Shown here in pieces: positions 21,697 through 33,153 of a stretch of DNA of 64,000 bases; position 1 is the stretch's first letter; every line of letters starts with the position of its first letter. The DNA comes from Plumapathes pennacea (Eukaryota > Cnidaria > Anthozoa > Antipatharia > Myriopathidae), in the NCBI GenBank assembly GCA_964036295.1, contig OZ038462.1, positions 11,828,440 through 11,892,439 of the forward strand, written 5' to 3'. Both the position numbers and the translations under genes were made by a program. Below the pieces are notes generated by a model. The model ran no database searches, had not been told where the DNA came from, and worked only from the letters and a program-made list of their open reading frames with translations.

Positions 21697-24232
21697 ATGC
21701 CGTTGAGGAAACGTTTGCACTACATGCGCTACAACGTAGGAGCTGACATGAAGCTGAGAAGACTCGAGTGGGAGACAGAGGAGCAACTGGAGGCCAAACA
21801 CAAAAGTCTGAGGGCAAAGAAAGAGCAACTAAAGCGACTGGACACGAAGGTGCAGACTGCATTACTGGTTTCTTCTAAAATATATATGTATTACTGAATT
21901 TTTTCTACCTGTAATACTTATTGCAGTGTTAATAATTTATAATAAAAGTTATATCTTAGTTTATACTTTTGTGGATTTATGACTTCTGTAGGTAGACGAG
22001 GTAGTTAAGCAGATAGAGGAGATGAGGGAGATAGGGCAGGAGTTAGGGGTTGGTGAACCAGCGGCAAAGAAGAAGACTATGCTTTCAGTGCGAGGGATAA
22101 GATCAAGGCAGAAGCGGCCAACAGGAGCTGGAGAGTTGAGTGGAGCAGCCAATCGGCAGAGGAGAGCTGATACCTTCCAGGCAGCATGTGAGATACATGG
22201 CGCAACCAAAGAAGACCTGAAGCCAGCTGTTGCAGGATTAGTTGACACCATAGAGAAAAAGAGTCCAGAAAGCCATATTGTAGATTGTTTATCTAATAGT
22301 AACAAGCTCAAGAGAGCATTTTCAAAGTTATATAAGAAAGAATTGGATAAATTTGAATCCTCTGATGACAATATGGTCAGAAGTGTTGCAGTGTACTACA
22401 GTAGTGGGGTTATGGGTAAAAAGAAATATCGTTCTACTTATAAAGCTAGTGCATATAAGCAGTTACCTAGTAAGAAGGCTGTGCGTACAACAGTAGCAAA
22501 CTGTCAAATCCCTAGGCTAGTTCCTTATAACAAACTGATGCCGTTTATCAAGACCATTGATATAGGTAAGTTGTACAGTGTGCATGAAACCCTCTGTGAA
22601 GGCCTAGAAGAACAGTGCAAGGTAAATGGCTGCTACCGTGACCTTGAAGAACTGATTATCAGACTTGCAAAGTTCTACTTGACTAATGGTTACAAGCTGC
22701 ATACGTTTAATAATGAATCTAACACTTTTCATGTTTCTTTAGGTGGTGATGGAGCTCCATGTGGCAAAGATGATAGTGCCACTGCATGGCTTGTTGGTTT
22801 TCTAAATATTGGCCAGGGCATCCTGAGCAGTAATGAAAACTTCCTTCTGTTTGGTGCAAATTGCACTGAAAACTGCTTGCCTGTGACTCGATTTGTTGCC
22901 AAAATTCTAACAGATATTCAACACATTGAGAAGACCATCTATCCAATTGTCTGCAATGATACCACTATTAATGTCAAATTTGTGTTCTCTGAGCTTCCTA
23001 ATGACATGAAAATGTTGGCCTTTTTAGGTGGAGAGCTGAGTAATAGTGCAACATTTTTTTCTTCCTTTGCAGATGTCTGTAACAGTAATATTGCTGTGAT
23101 GAATGGTACCTTTGGGCCCAATCCATCAGACACCTGGAAGCCATGGTCCTACAACCATCGGCTGAAAGTGGCCAAAGAAGTGACCAATCTGAAGAAGAAA
23201 CTAGATGGGCAGCATTTAGCTGCTTCAACCAAACGGTCCAAAATTACTACTTTTATTGCAAAGCAGAAGAGTAGACAGGAGTTTGTTCCTTTGATTGGTG
23301 AAGTCATTGACCGTGCTCATGTTGAACCCCTTCATCTAAAAAATAATGCTTGTGCCTTGTTGCATCGATATTTACTGCATGAAGCTGTAGCAAATTCCAA
23401 ACTCTCTGATTCTACCTCTTTTCTTCAGGTTCCACCATCTTGCCCTTTTGGAGTGTATGTAGAAACCATGCAAACCAAATGCCAACTTTCCAGACTAGCC
23501 AAAAGGGTAATTAAATGGTTCAATGAAAACAAAGGTAATTCGTCTAAAGAGTTTGACTATCGGTTTACAGGTAAAGACTCGAGGCTGTTTCTGCATAACT
23601 TTATGTTTCTTATTGATGTTATTGAGGTAGGTACTAAAGGCAGACAACAGCATATCCTCCATGTATTAGCTTTTCTTTGTTTATGTCTGAGAGATTGTGT
23701 TTCTCTGTTTAACCGCCTCCAGGTTTCTGATTCACAGGTTGAAGAATTGCAGGTAAAGTCAAAGGATTTTTACACTGCACTCTGTCTTTTCCATTGTGTA
23801 AATCCAACCACATGGACTCTTGGGCATATTGTACCCACCCACACCAAGGACATGAAAGCAAAGTATGATATGGGTCTTGGTCTCAACTCAATGGAAGGTA
23901 GGGAAGCCAAACATATCTCTATTTCTAAATTTTGTCAGAATACCTTGTACAGTGCTCGTTGGGAGCAAATCTTCCAACATGAATATGTCTCTTTAATCTG
24001 GCTTAGAGAAAGGGGGTTCAATGTTTCTAAGCCCCCTTCCGCTCAGTCCTCCTACATCCCTAAGCGTGTCACTGAAGGTTCTGGCTACTGTTACTGTGGG
24101 CTGCAAAAGAAATGTCTAGAAGATGCAATGTGTCGATTTTGTTGTCATCATTTTAGACATCAAATCAAAGAGAGTGTTAGAACTGGTAAGTCTCTCCTGC
24201 CTGGTGTACAGGTACAGAAGACCAAAAGATAA
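21697..24232 (+). CDS. RAG1/Transib-like candidate transposase, two exons
   Basis: Predicted 797-aa protein: exon 21697-21849 (51 codons) joined in phase to 21992-24232 by a GT-AG intron. The first 70 residues are a charged coiled coil. By eye the core has the order of RAG1 catalytic landmarks: Asp304 in LGGDGAPCG, an acidic pair D491/E496 in DRAHVEPLHLKNNA, FDYRFTGKDSRLFLHN (compare the RAG1 segment of similar spacing) and Glu686 in LNSMEGREAKH, then a Cys/His cluster at about 750-775 (YCYCG, CRFCCHH), possibly zinc-binding. The gene is open, sits inside perfect inverted repeats beginning CAC, and so is almost certainly the transposase. The RAG1/Transib relation is inference. I also recall similar unnamed proteins in other cnidarians. 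Confidence 0.75.
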
Positions 24233-24882
24233 GGTGTGTTCCCTTCAATCATTGGTACTTCATTTTAGCAACTTCTGATTCTCCAGGTTTTGAGGTCTTG
24301 CTTTATGGCAACAATAGGACATTTCCAAGATGACATTATTTGACTAAAACTACCAGAATAAACTTCTCTGTAGTCTTTATAATGCAGGTTTGCATCCTGC
24401 ACAAGCAATTCCTCACAGGAGAATAATTACTGAATACCATAGCTTGCCTCAAAGCATCACATAATAGTTATATTGTAGTGAAATGACATCATCATGCAAA
24501 TGTCCTATTGCAGGGTATAATATGATAATTATTGTTTATAATTATTATAATACCATGTGACTTGATCTGTTCTCTATTGCACCCTAGTTAACCCTTTAAC
24601 TGCCAAGCTCAAAATAGATATTCTCCTAACAATAAAAGGAGAAAATGTATGAGTGATGAAAAGAGAATTGCATTTTCAAGTCAGCTGTCATTTGAGCAAG
24701 GTATCAAATGCCAACTCTCCATACTGTATCATGTAATTATCTCTGATTGGAGACTGGAAAGTGAAAAATGAAGTTGATCACTCTTGGGAGTAAAAGGGTT
24801 AAAGCACCAGTTGCTCTGTTGTATGCACAGCCAGAATGATTTGTTAATTATTTGTAAATTACTTGATTTATCCATGCAACCA

Positions 24883-25205
24883 ACAGCAAACCTTGCATTT
24901 AAAGCTGCTATCTTAAATCTTCTGACCAATAGTACTGAGATGATTCCATAAAAATGTAAATAGTATTTATTGAAATCAGCAGCAAGCCTTAATTGTAAAG
25001 CTGTTGACTATGTCTTTAGCACAATAGTACTGAAATGTTTCTTTGTGCATATAGTATTTATTGTAATCAACAGCAAACCTTGCATTTAAAGCTGTTGTCT
25101 TAAGTCTCCAGACCAATAGCACTGAGATGATTCCATATGTCAATAGTATTTATTGAAATCAACAGCAAGCCCTGAATTTAAAGCTGTTGACTTAGTCTAC
25201 TTCAG
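24883..25205. repeat. 87-bp tandem repeat
   Basis: Four units share AACAGCAA(A/G)CCTTGCATTTAA, AGCTGTTG, CAATAGTACTGA and AGTATTTATTG, at about 24885, 24975, 25063 and 25148. Confidence 0.85.
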
Positions 25206-25368
25206 ACAAAATTTAAGGAACTATAAATAAACAATGAACTTACATTTAGATGAATTAAAGCTCATTTGCCAAATTAGTCCACCATTTCTCCAGCAGCAGC
25301 AAATGATTTGAGAGTCCATTACTACCAGCATCACTTGAGATAATTACATACAACAAAGCATCATTTTG

Positions 25369-25750
25369 TAGGTTGGTTGTGACCTTCTGGGTTAGAGTAG
25401 TCTCCAGGAAGGCTGTTGTTGGTGATTGACATTTCGACTCCCTGAGTGAAAGTCATCTTTGGCAGAGTCAAGTGAAAGCATCATCAGACTGACAAAAGAG
25501 TTGTAATCTGTAGGTTGGTTGTGACCTTCTGGGTTAGAGTAGTCTCCAGGAAGGCTGTTGTTGGTGATTGACATTTCGACTCCCTGAGTGAAAGTCACCT
25601 TTAGCAGAGTCAAGTGAAAGCATCATCAGACTGACAAAGGAGTTGTAATCTGTAGGTTGATTGTGATCATCTGGGTTAGAGTAGTCTCCAGGAAGGCTGT
25701 TGTTGGTGACTGACATTTCGACTCCCTGAGTGAAAGTCAACTAAGAGTCA
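25369..25750. repeat. 141-bp tandem repeat
   Basis: Three units starting TAGGTTGGTTGTGACCTTCT at 25369, 25510 and 25651, nearly identical. They lie between the two convergent genes of the transposon. Confidence 0.9.
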
Positions 25751-25793
25751 CTAAGTGAAAGCATCATCTGCAAAGAGCCTGCTAGAGGAATGT

Positions 25794-26543
25794 TCAGTTG
25801 TGTTGTGGATAGCCAAATGGATTCCACTCTCCATAATGAAAAGACAGTGTGTGGTCACATCTCTTCAAGTTATATTTGAATGAAAATTCCTTTTCACTGT
25901 TTACAATGAGCGACACTTTGTGTCCTGTTTTCAGTCCATTCAGTGTACGCTTAAAGTGTGAAGCCACTTCTCTATCTTGCAGCCCACTCAGTAAAACAAA
26001 CAACTCCTTCGTCAGTCTGATGGAAGACAGCGACACAATTTCGCTCTTGGAACTCTTGGTGTATGAGCAGAAAGGCCTCGCAAATCCTTCTGTGTTACGG
26101 ATGAAACGCACAAACAATGAAAAAATCTCGTATGGGATGTCCCGTCGAACTTCAGCAAAATACGGATGGCGTATAGAACACCTTCCGCTCAACCGTCTGT
26201 AGATCCGCTGCAACCAGAGATTCGACTCGCTCTTTAACACAATCCCGGCATAAACAGGAGTTGTCGTCAAAAATCTGCCGGCACCAGCGAAACCCATTTG
26301 AGGATCTGTTGCTAGATCGTAGAGCGGTAAAAGGGCACTCGTAGCCGATTTCACGAATGCCTCTCTCCTCTCCTTGCAAAGACCCTCCTCGCGCAGAAAC
26401 CCCGATAAACACTTAGTAACCCTCTCCTGGATACTTTCGTCGTTGCCAGTGGTGCAATGCACACTACTGTCACTGTCCGACTCCGTCTCCATCTCATCTA
26501 AACGCCGAAGAACTTCCTCGCAAGTGAACTTCGACGCCGCCAT
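25794..26543 (-). CDS. Second ORF of the 21227-26637 transposon, function unknown
   Basis: Open 249-aa minus-strand gene that converges on the transposase. The ATG (context CGCCATGG-like, GCGGCG before MAASKF) is the first after the right inverted repeat. The N-terminal 40 residues are acidic and Ser-rich (ESDSDSSVH). The rest is a mixed helical/strand globular region with GAGRFLTTTPVYAG, a basic stretch YRRLSGRCSIRH, and a C-terminus ending WNPFGYPQHN. No signal peptide, membrane segment or known domain was recognised; in particular there is no Kelch or PHD pattern, so it is not RAG2-like. Placement mirrors the minus-strand ORF of the 5022-8522 element. It could aid DNA binding or regulation of transposition; that is a guess. 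Confidence 0.7.
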   Translation of the reverse strand: MAASKFTCEEVLRRLDEMETESDSDSSVHCTTGNDESIQERVTKCLSGFLREEGLCKERREAFVKSATSALLPLYDLATDPQMGFAGAGRFLTTTPVYAGIVLKSESNLWLQRIYRRLSGRCSIRHPYFAEVRRDIPYEIFSLFVRFIRNTEGFARPFCSYTKSSKSEIVSLSSIRLTKELFVLLSGLQDREVASHFKRTLNGLKTGHKVSLIVNSEKEFSFKYNLKRCDHTLSFHYGEWNPFGYPQHN

Positions 26544-26750
26544 TTTTGTAAATGCGCGCTGTCAGATTTCGCGCGTTTCCGCTGACCTGCATGACTGCTG
26601 CACGCTGGCGATTTCGGGGGCATTTGTGCCCTGCGTGACTTGAAAGCTGTTCTGATTCCCACAATGTGTTTGATCATTTTGTTACATACCTAGATAACTT
26701 AACAGTAAATTTTACCTGATAAACCTTTTTGCTCTCTTCCAGAAAATGCA

Positions 26751-27777
26751 ATCATTGCCTACGTGCATCAGTTGTCGCCGATAAAAACAAGTCAAAACAA
26801 AAACCAGTACTTGGACTTGAAACTTCAAACTGCCACCAATGTATATCGTACAGTGTGCTTCTCACCAGAGAAGCACAAAATATTTAAAGTCAAGTCCGAG
26901 TCATCATCACCAGTCAAGCTGACAAAGCATCAGCTAAAACGGAATGCGAGGACCAATGAAGATGAAGTCCATGTGACAAAGAGGACAAAAGTGGAGGATA
27001 CAAATGAGAATCAAATCGACTTCGATTACACTGAACTGGTGTTGGACGAACCTGCTGCCCAGAAGTCTGTACTCGACCTTAAAGCTGGAGACTGCAACAT
27101 AGTTGCCAACATCAGTGGAAGAGTGACATTTTTTGGGTCTTCTGAGACCATTAACGTCAAAGGAAAATCTTTGCAGAAACAGGAGGCCACATTTACAGAT
27201 GACTCTGGTTCAATTCGTGTTGTTCTCTGGGAAAGTGACATTCGAAAAGTAACATCGGGACAATGTTACGAGATAAAGAAGATTGCTGTACGCAGGGGAG
27301 AATTACCTCACCATGAACAGGGAATCCTCTGTTGTCCCAACGGCAAGCAACACCAGTAGAACTAATGAAAATTGCCACAGCACTCAAACTGAACAACTGC
27401 AATGTCCACCTGAGGGCCTGAGCTATATTCAAAGGTTTCTCTCATGCAAGAAGTGCTGCCAAAAACTGGTAATTGCTGACCGGGCCAAGAAGATAATACA
27501 GTGCACTGAGTGCAACTTGTCCCAGCTACAATCTAAGTGCCAGAAACGAATTTTCGCTAGCATGCTCTGCACAATGGACAATAAAAACATATCTGTACAA
27601 GTTTTTGAGGACAAGATTCAGGACATGTATACACTGTACAAGGAGCAAAGTGGTTCAAGTTCCCCAAAATCTTTGGACGATCTTGATGATGATGAACTTA
27701 CTGAAGTTTTGCTGACAGTAGAGGCTGTAATTACGTTGAACAGCAAAAAAACAGTAACCAAGGTAGAAAAACTCTGA
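26751..27777 (+). pseudogene. RPA-like OB-fold protein, one frameshift
   Basis: Single-stranded-DNA-binding-like protein. It follows an acceptor site TTCCAG at about 26742, so an earlier exon is likely. The N-terminal part has AYVHQLSPIK and VCFSPEKHKIFKV; the central OB-fold has DLKAGDCNIVANISGRVTFF and ATFTDDSGSIRVVLWESD (about 27070-27240). A one-base change near 27290 moves the rest to the next frame, which has a four-Cys zinc-ribbon-like segment (CKKCCQKL, CTECNL) and an acidic end. This layout matches the RPA70-like genes carried by some plant and animal Helitrons. It is probably the downstream gene of the replicase at 15926-21141, split from it by the 21227-26637 insertion. Confidence 0.7.
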
Positions 27778-27919
27778 GGAGCAATTTTCGAGTGAAATTT
27801 TACTGTTTCAACACATTTCACACTTCAACTGACATTGAAATTCATCAGTTCGTTTCCATAAAAATATCTATGTGAAATTTTACATTTAGGATTGACAGTT
27901 TTATAGATAACTTTTTATA

Positions 27920-28350
27920 GATAATATTTTATAGAAGCTTCAGTTTCATATTAATATATACGTGAAGCTACTGTTCCAGTTTAATATCGTTTTATAATAA
28001 TTATATATTATTCTTAAAGACTGGCTTTTGAAACTCCAGTTTCATAGATTTTATACATTTTTATAGAAGCTACTAATTCATAGATTGTATTTTTATAGGA
28101 GCTTCAGTTTCATATTCATACATGCATGTACATTTGTCAAGTTACTGTTCCAGTTTAATATAGTTTCATAATTATTCTCATAGCCTGTCTTTTGAAGCTC
28201 CAGTTTCTTAGACTTTTTTACATTTTTATAGGAGCTCCAGGTACGTCTGTCACGTTACTGTTCCAGTTTATTGTATTTTCATAAACAGAAGTTTCAGCTG
28301 CATCTTCGTGCATACATGTACGTCTGTCAAGATTCTGTTCCAGCTTCTAA
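27920..28350. repeat. Irregular tandem repeat with CTGTTCCAGTTTA
   Basis: Degenerate units of about 110-180 bp share TACTGTTCCAGTTTA, TTTTGAAGCTCCAGTTTC and ATTTTTATAGGAGCT. It is AT-rich and non-coding. Confidence 0.6.
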
Positions 28351-28689
28351 ATAAAATCAATATTGTTCATTGCCACTTCAGATTCTTCAGCTCAACATCT
28401 TTTCGCATAGCACTAGTATAACACACATCCCACAAGACAACATAACAGTGCACACCATCACTTGCGAATTAACTGGACTGCACCCGATTTCAATTGAACT
28501 ACACTATCTTTCGTGTGCGAAAGAAGCCTCTTCGGAATTTACGTAGTTTTGCATTGTGGCCGTTTCTCTGGAAATGGTATTCTTGGGAAGCTTACCAAAA
28601 ATTTTGGGTGAAAAAGCGCAGCAATCACTATCTGTTGATATCCTAGTTTTGTATTTCATAACTTATTCTAATTCGCCCCTTTTTTCACT

Positions 28690-28990
28690 TTGTCATTGCA
28701 AGAGTTAAAGTACAGAAGCTGCCATTACTTGATAAAAATGGATAAAGAGACCAACTGTCACCTAAATCTGATGAAAGCATCACTGTGTAATACTGCCATA
28801 AAGCTTGGACCATCAAAGAACTTACAGACAGAAGGAAACAAAACTGTATATGGAATATGCTTCTCACCACCATAGATGAAACTGCTTGATGAGTATGAGA
28901 AAATTCAACTCCTGTAAAAAGTTTGTCCATAACATATGATGAGCGTCGGTGTTAAGTCTAAGAGGTATACTTTTCAAGAAAGAACTTGGT
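28690..28990 (+). pseudogene. RPA-like N-terminal fragment
   Basis: Short decayed frame VQKLPLLDKNG, CHLNLMKASLC, YGICFSPP followed after a stop by MKLLDEYEKIQ. The FSPP/x/MKLL...EKIQ run lines up by eye with FSPEKHKIFKV of the RPA-like gene at 26751, so this is the start of a second copy. Confidence 0.5.
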
Positions 28991-29193
28991 GCCCAACAAC
29001 TTGAACTTATCAATGTGTCACACAGGAATCAGAAATCCCACCGCTAAGTGTATGAATAGCAGTTTTACCACAGTTCTGCTCTCTTTTTGCGGTTTGCCCG
29101 GAGAAATGGCTGAGTTTTGAGCATCACTGTGAGTATCGAAATTTTCGTATTTCAAATTCCTTGTTGGTTTGGCGAAATTGACAAAAACAAATA

Positions 29194-30171
29194 TTGCTTT
29201 TTATCAAGAATCTGATAGACGAGACACCATTGCAAAATGGTTTTCTGTTCAACCGAAGGCGGCTAGAACCAGCGGATCAAGGGTGCGCATATTATCCTCC
29301 GCCATGTGGCATGATGAACCCGGACCCTGCAATGAATTTTCCTCAGGCCTGGTATTCTTCCAGTGCCTTCCACACAAATACACTACACTTTGTCCCTGAA
29401 AATCATTCACCCAGTTACTCAAGTCAGGAAGACAATCAGACATCAGAGGATGGGCCACATTCAAAGTCCAGTGGAAAACACTGGGAAGTTGTTGAAGTCC
29501 CTCATTGAGACATATAGAGATAACCGGAAGGGCCTGAGCTCGGAGAAGAGCAACCGGGGAAAAAAATCCGTGTGGGACACGACTTACGCTGTGTATCGCA
29601 GGATTTGTAACAAGGGAGGCATGAAGTCGGAGAAAACCCTCTCCCAAGTCAAAGAAAAGTGGCAGGCTCTGTTTGAAAAATACAAATCGGTGTGCAACAA
29701 CAACAAGAGGACTGGACGAGGCAGAGAAGGTCTATGAAGAAATCGATGAAGTCATGGCATGCAGTGACAAAGTCAATCCTAGGTTTGTCAGACAAGCAGG
29801 AGTTGTTGCTACAGACGATAAAGATGCTGTGGTGGAGATGGATGAACAACAAGGCGAAGAGTGCGTGGAAATTGGTGAAGGTGAATTGGAATGGAATCAA
29901 GCTGAGAGCTGCAAGGGAAAGACCTGGTGAGCGCAAGGAAAGTTGCCAGAAGAAACAAAAGAGAACAAGCAGAGAAGGCCTGGTGGAGACAGAAGCTACT
30001 CTGATCAACGTGCTCAAGTCTCAACGAAGGGAGATTGTGAAGGTGCAGGAGAGGCACCAGAAAGTCATGGAGACCATGATGCAATTTCAAGTTGATGCAG
30101 AAAAGCGGCATCAAGAATTTATGATGTCATTATTAGGGAAACTTGGCGATATCTTCTCTGCCAAAAAGTAA
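29194..30171 (+). pseudogene. Harbinger Myb/SANT-like protein relic
   Basis: Three successive frames encode one protein: a Pro/Ser-rich N-terminus (29194-29480), a Myb/SANT-like helical domain (LIETYRDNRKGL, WDTTYAVYRRICNKGG, SQVKEKWQALFEKYKSV, to about 29710), an acidic segment (29712-29930) and a C-terminal coiled coil (SQRREIVKVQERHQKVMETM) ending at 30171. PIF/Harbinger transposons carry such a DNA-binding partner beside the nuclease; the transposase lies convergently at 30431-31668. Frame changes near 29480, 29712 and 29930 show that it is dead. Confidence 0.75.
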
Positions 30172-30430
30172 CCACACTTTTCTTTCTTTTTTTTTTTTCC
30201 TTTTTTTTTGTTTTCCTTGTTCTCTGTGAGAGACTAAGACTCTTTTATCTACATGTATTTGATCAAAAGAACTTTCAGGAAGCCTATGTTTATGAAAAAC
30301 ATGATTTATGTGATTTTCTTATCGTGGCAATCATGACTTCAACAACAGCAAACAGAATTAAATCACCGTGAATGAAAATGTTTGTTAATGCAACTGTAAC
30401 AACATTAAAGTGAAGCAATAAAACTCCTGA

Positions 30431-31668
30431 CTACTGGTCAGCCAAGTAATCCAGTATGGCTTGTCTTACTCCGTTAGCTGCTTGACAAGGAGGTCCAACA
30501 TCTTCAATGTCATTTTCTTCTTCATTCTCACACAAATCGAAATCATCCCCTTGCATAATGCAAATGTTGTGAAGTACACAACACGCAATTATATAGTACC
30601 AGGAACCCTTTCAGAATCCTCATCAAGCCGTTTCTGCAGAACCCTCCATCTTCCCTTCGTCATACCAAAGGCGTGCTCTGACACAATCCTTGCCTTTGAA
30701 AGTTCCTTGTTGAAGTTCCTCTGATCCTGGGTAAGCACACCATTGTTCTTAAATGGACGGAGAAGCCAAGTTCTTGATGGATAAGCTGAGTCACCCACTA
30801 TCATTGGCCGAATATTAGTGTCATGCAGGTCTACAATGCATTCCATCAAGATTTGTTCATCTTCGGCAGCTGTATATATATCGCTCAAATGTGCAACCCT
30901 TGCATAGTGCATACTTCCGGGGTATCCAGTGGAACCGGATAGGTAAAGGCCAGAGGCATTGACGACGCCCTGCACAACGTAACTATAAAAATGCTTCTGA
31001 TTAAAGTAGTCTTCGTGGTGTTCTTTAGGTGCTTTAATAGGCACATGACTACCATCGATTGCTGCTACTACGTTGGGAATTCGACTCATCAGAGAAGCCA
31101 TCAATTTTCTTTTGTACATCTGCAAGGGTTCTTAGAAACTGTATGAAATCAGCCTGAATGCGACAAAGTTCTGCGACAAATCCGTGGCATGACTTAATGA
31201 CCAAGGCTTCATAAGGCCACAGGAACGGTAACATTCGCCTGTTGCAAGCCTCCATAAACTCGTGCTCACTCTCTTTTCAACAGGAACAGTGTCCCTCATT
31301 GTAGTGTCCTCTTGGCGAAGTTCAGGACCAACAAGCTGGCAAATATATTCAAAGGTCACTCGAGTGACTCTAAAGTTCTCCTTCCACCTGTGGTCCAAGG
31401 CCCTGTCGTTTAGCATCTGCTGAAACCAGTGTTGAGGTCTTGGAAGTACCCAGACACATCTTGGAGTGCAACTCAAGATTCCTCTGGCTAAGCATAAGTA
31501 GCGAATTACAATTTCCGCCATGCAAAGAAACTGGCGGCCTCTTCTTCTTATCCTCAGTCTTTGAAGCACAAAAAAGTGCCTTAGCATAACGTTGTACTGA
31601 GATCGCTGGTAAAGAAATACCAGCAAAACAGATAGTAGGCACGCTACTTCTCTAGGATTATCCACCAT
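30431..31668 (-). pseudogene. PIF/Harbinger DDE transposase relic
   Basis: Minus-strand nuclease of the DDE_4 type. The N-terminal half (31132-31668) contains FRVTRVTFEYICQLVGPEL. A frame change near 31120 leads into the catalytic part: Asp in VAAIDGSHVPIKAP (about 31060), Asp in IVGDSAYPSRTWLL (about 30790) and Glu in IVSEHAFGMTKGRW (about 30665). A second change near 30600 restores the end (CCVLHNIC...). The three catalytic residues are intact but the frame is not. It pairs with the Myb-like relic. Element ends and a 3-bp target duplication could not be fixed. Confidence 0.9.
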
Positions 31669-32160
31669 ACTTCAAACTAATACTGCTTCTCCTTCCCACT
31701 AAAATTCGTGCCAAACAAAGTGTATTTATAATCGAGAGATCTTATTTCACCAAGACAGCTCCTCATGTAGTGTGACCGGAACCATCGTGTGGACCAGAAA
31801 CCCCACGATAAAGTCAACGCAGGGTAAAATTACTCATGAAAAGTCAGCAATGCGCTAGGTGTAACCACAACTAATAGCATAATTTGTGCACTCTCTTAGA
31901 GTGATATTGCAATCAACACAAGCACATGGTGAGAAAAAGTCATAAGTGACATTTTTCTCAGCTACAGTAAAATAATATTTCTGAATTGAATTTCCTGGCA
32001 TTTGTCATATATTATTACAGAGCTGATCATTCTAATTACATGTTCAAGTTAGTTAAACCAGCATGTAAAAATAAACTACAATATACGTGTTCATGTTGTG
32101 TTCAAGATTCGAATGTCACAATCAAAAATCAGGAAATTGTAGTAGCTTTGTAGTCCCAGG

Positions 32161-32710
32161 GTAGGGGGGGGGGGGGGGTACTCCTATATGTGGAAGGACA
32201 GGGATGCTCATCGCACCAGTTAGGATGTTCAACAACAAACGGCGACATTTTTATGTGATGTGGTACCGTTTCGAGGTCGGGTATCTGGTCCAATACATTT
32301 TTATTGTATGAGACACAGCCCCAGGGTCACAGCTCTAAAAACAACAAATGCCAGGTGTTCTTTTCAGCTGGAAACATCCGTTTCCGGTTTCACAATAGCA
32401 GTCGCATGTTGCTGCATCTCAGATTGCAAACGAACAACAGGAACAAATCCTTTGTGTAAACGGAGTGTATACAGTGCGTGGAAGTGTCAGCTGTCAAGCG
32501 CCAATTCTTTCACAAAAGAAGCCTTGACCATGCAGATTTCATTCCAAAAACCACTCTGCTCCAAAGCACGCTTTAGTTTCTTCACTCCTAGTATATTTCT
32601 CTTTCGTACCTTTTGCTCAACCCATGCCAATATTACTACATTTTTGGGGTCAAAATGGAAATTCCCGATGAGCATCTCCGTCATTTTTATGTGAGTACCC
32701 CCCCCCCCTA
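32161..32710. mobile_element. Non-autonomous element with G/C-run inverted ends
   Basis: GTAGGGGG...TACTC at 32161-32182 is the reverse complement of GAGTACCCC...CTAC at 32693-32710, with homopolymer runs of 15 and about 13. The 510 bp between has only a short minus-strand ORF with no recognised motif. No target duplication was seen. Confidence 0.5.
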
Positions 32711-32882
32711 CGAGTTTGTAGTACAGTACCATCATCGTCAAACAGTTTCTGAGTTCAATAATGTAAAATTCTTTTGAGGCAGGCTAGGTGTAAAAGACTA
32801 AAGACCAAAGCAATGCCATAGGTCAGTGCAAACACTATCTCACTGAACTGTCTGCGTTCTTTTGTATTTCTATTTTATTATT

Positions 32883-33094
32883 TGTGAGAAAACTGGATTG
32901 AGTCTCTCAACCTTATTAGGATTTTGAACTTGAGTGACAGCTCAACTTGACAAGCGGTCACAGACCACCGAGGTCGCCTTTTGTTTTGCTCGCTTCGACT
33001 GTGATTTATATCTTGTTGTGTTCCACTCGTCTTGACAAATAAACGTCTGCGTATTCATACACTTGTGGTCCAAGTACAAGCAAAGCTCGTTACA
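32883..33094 (+). repeat. Gypsy 5' LTR
   Basis: Starts TGTGAGAA and ends TTACA, directly before the primer-binding site. It shares long identical stretches with 37276-37446, for example CCTTATTAGGATTTTGAACT and GTTGTGTTCCACTCGTCTTG. AATAAA at about 33040 may be the polyadenylation signal. Confidence 0.85.
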
Positions 33095-33111
33095 TGGTGT
33101 CAGCAGTTGCC
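33095..33111 (+). promoter_or_regulatory. Gypsy primer-binding site
   Basis: TGGTGTCAGCAGTTGCC follows the LTR end directly. TGG-initial sites complement the CCA end of a tRNA; which tRNA was not determined. Confidence 0.6.
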
Positions 33112-33153
33112 GAAACAACCCAGTCGCTGAACAGTTAACGACACAACAAGACA

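Larger units (their letters stand above)
21227..26637 (+). mobile_element. Intact DNA transposon with perfect 36-bp TIRs
   Basis: The termini are exact 36-bp inverted repeats (21227-21262 and 26602-26637) beginning CACGCAGGGCAC. The trinucleotide ACT flanks both ends (21224-21226, 26638-26640), a likely 3-bp target duplication although so short a match could be chance. Inside are a two-exon plus-strand transposase (21697-24232), a minus-strand 249-aa ORF that starts 59 bp inside the right repeat (25794-26543) and two tandem arrays in the gap. It sits between a Helitron replicase and an RPA-like gene. Perfect ends and open frames suggest recent insertion. The CAC start is shared with Transib/RAG and CACTA-type elements. 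Confidence 0.85.

Noticed and set aside
25794..26543. RAG2 homologue as partner of the RAG1-like protein
   Set aside because: No Kelch repeats, PHD pattern or suitable length (249 aa); no visible similarity.
29040..31900. Harbinger terminal inverted repeats
   Set aside because: Weak similarity between about 29060 and the complement of about 31830 was too poor to set the ends.
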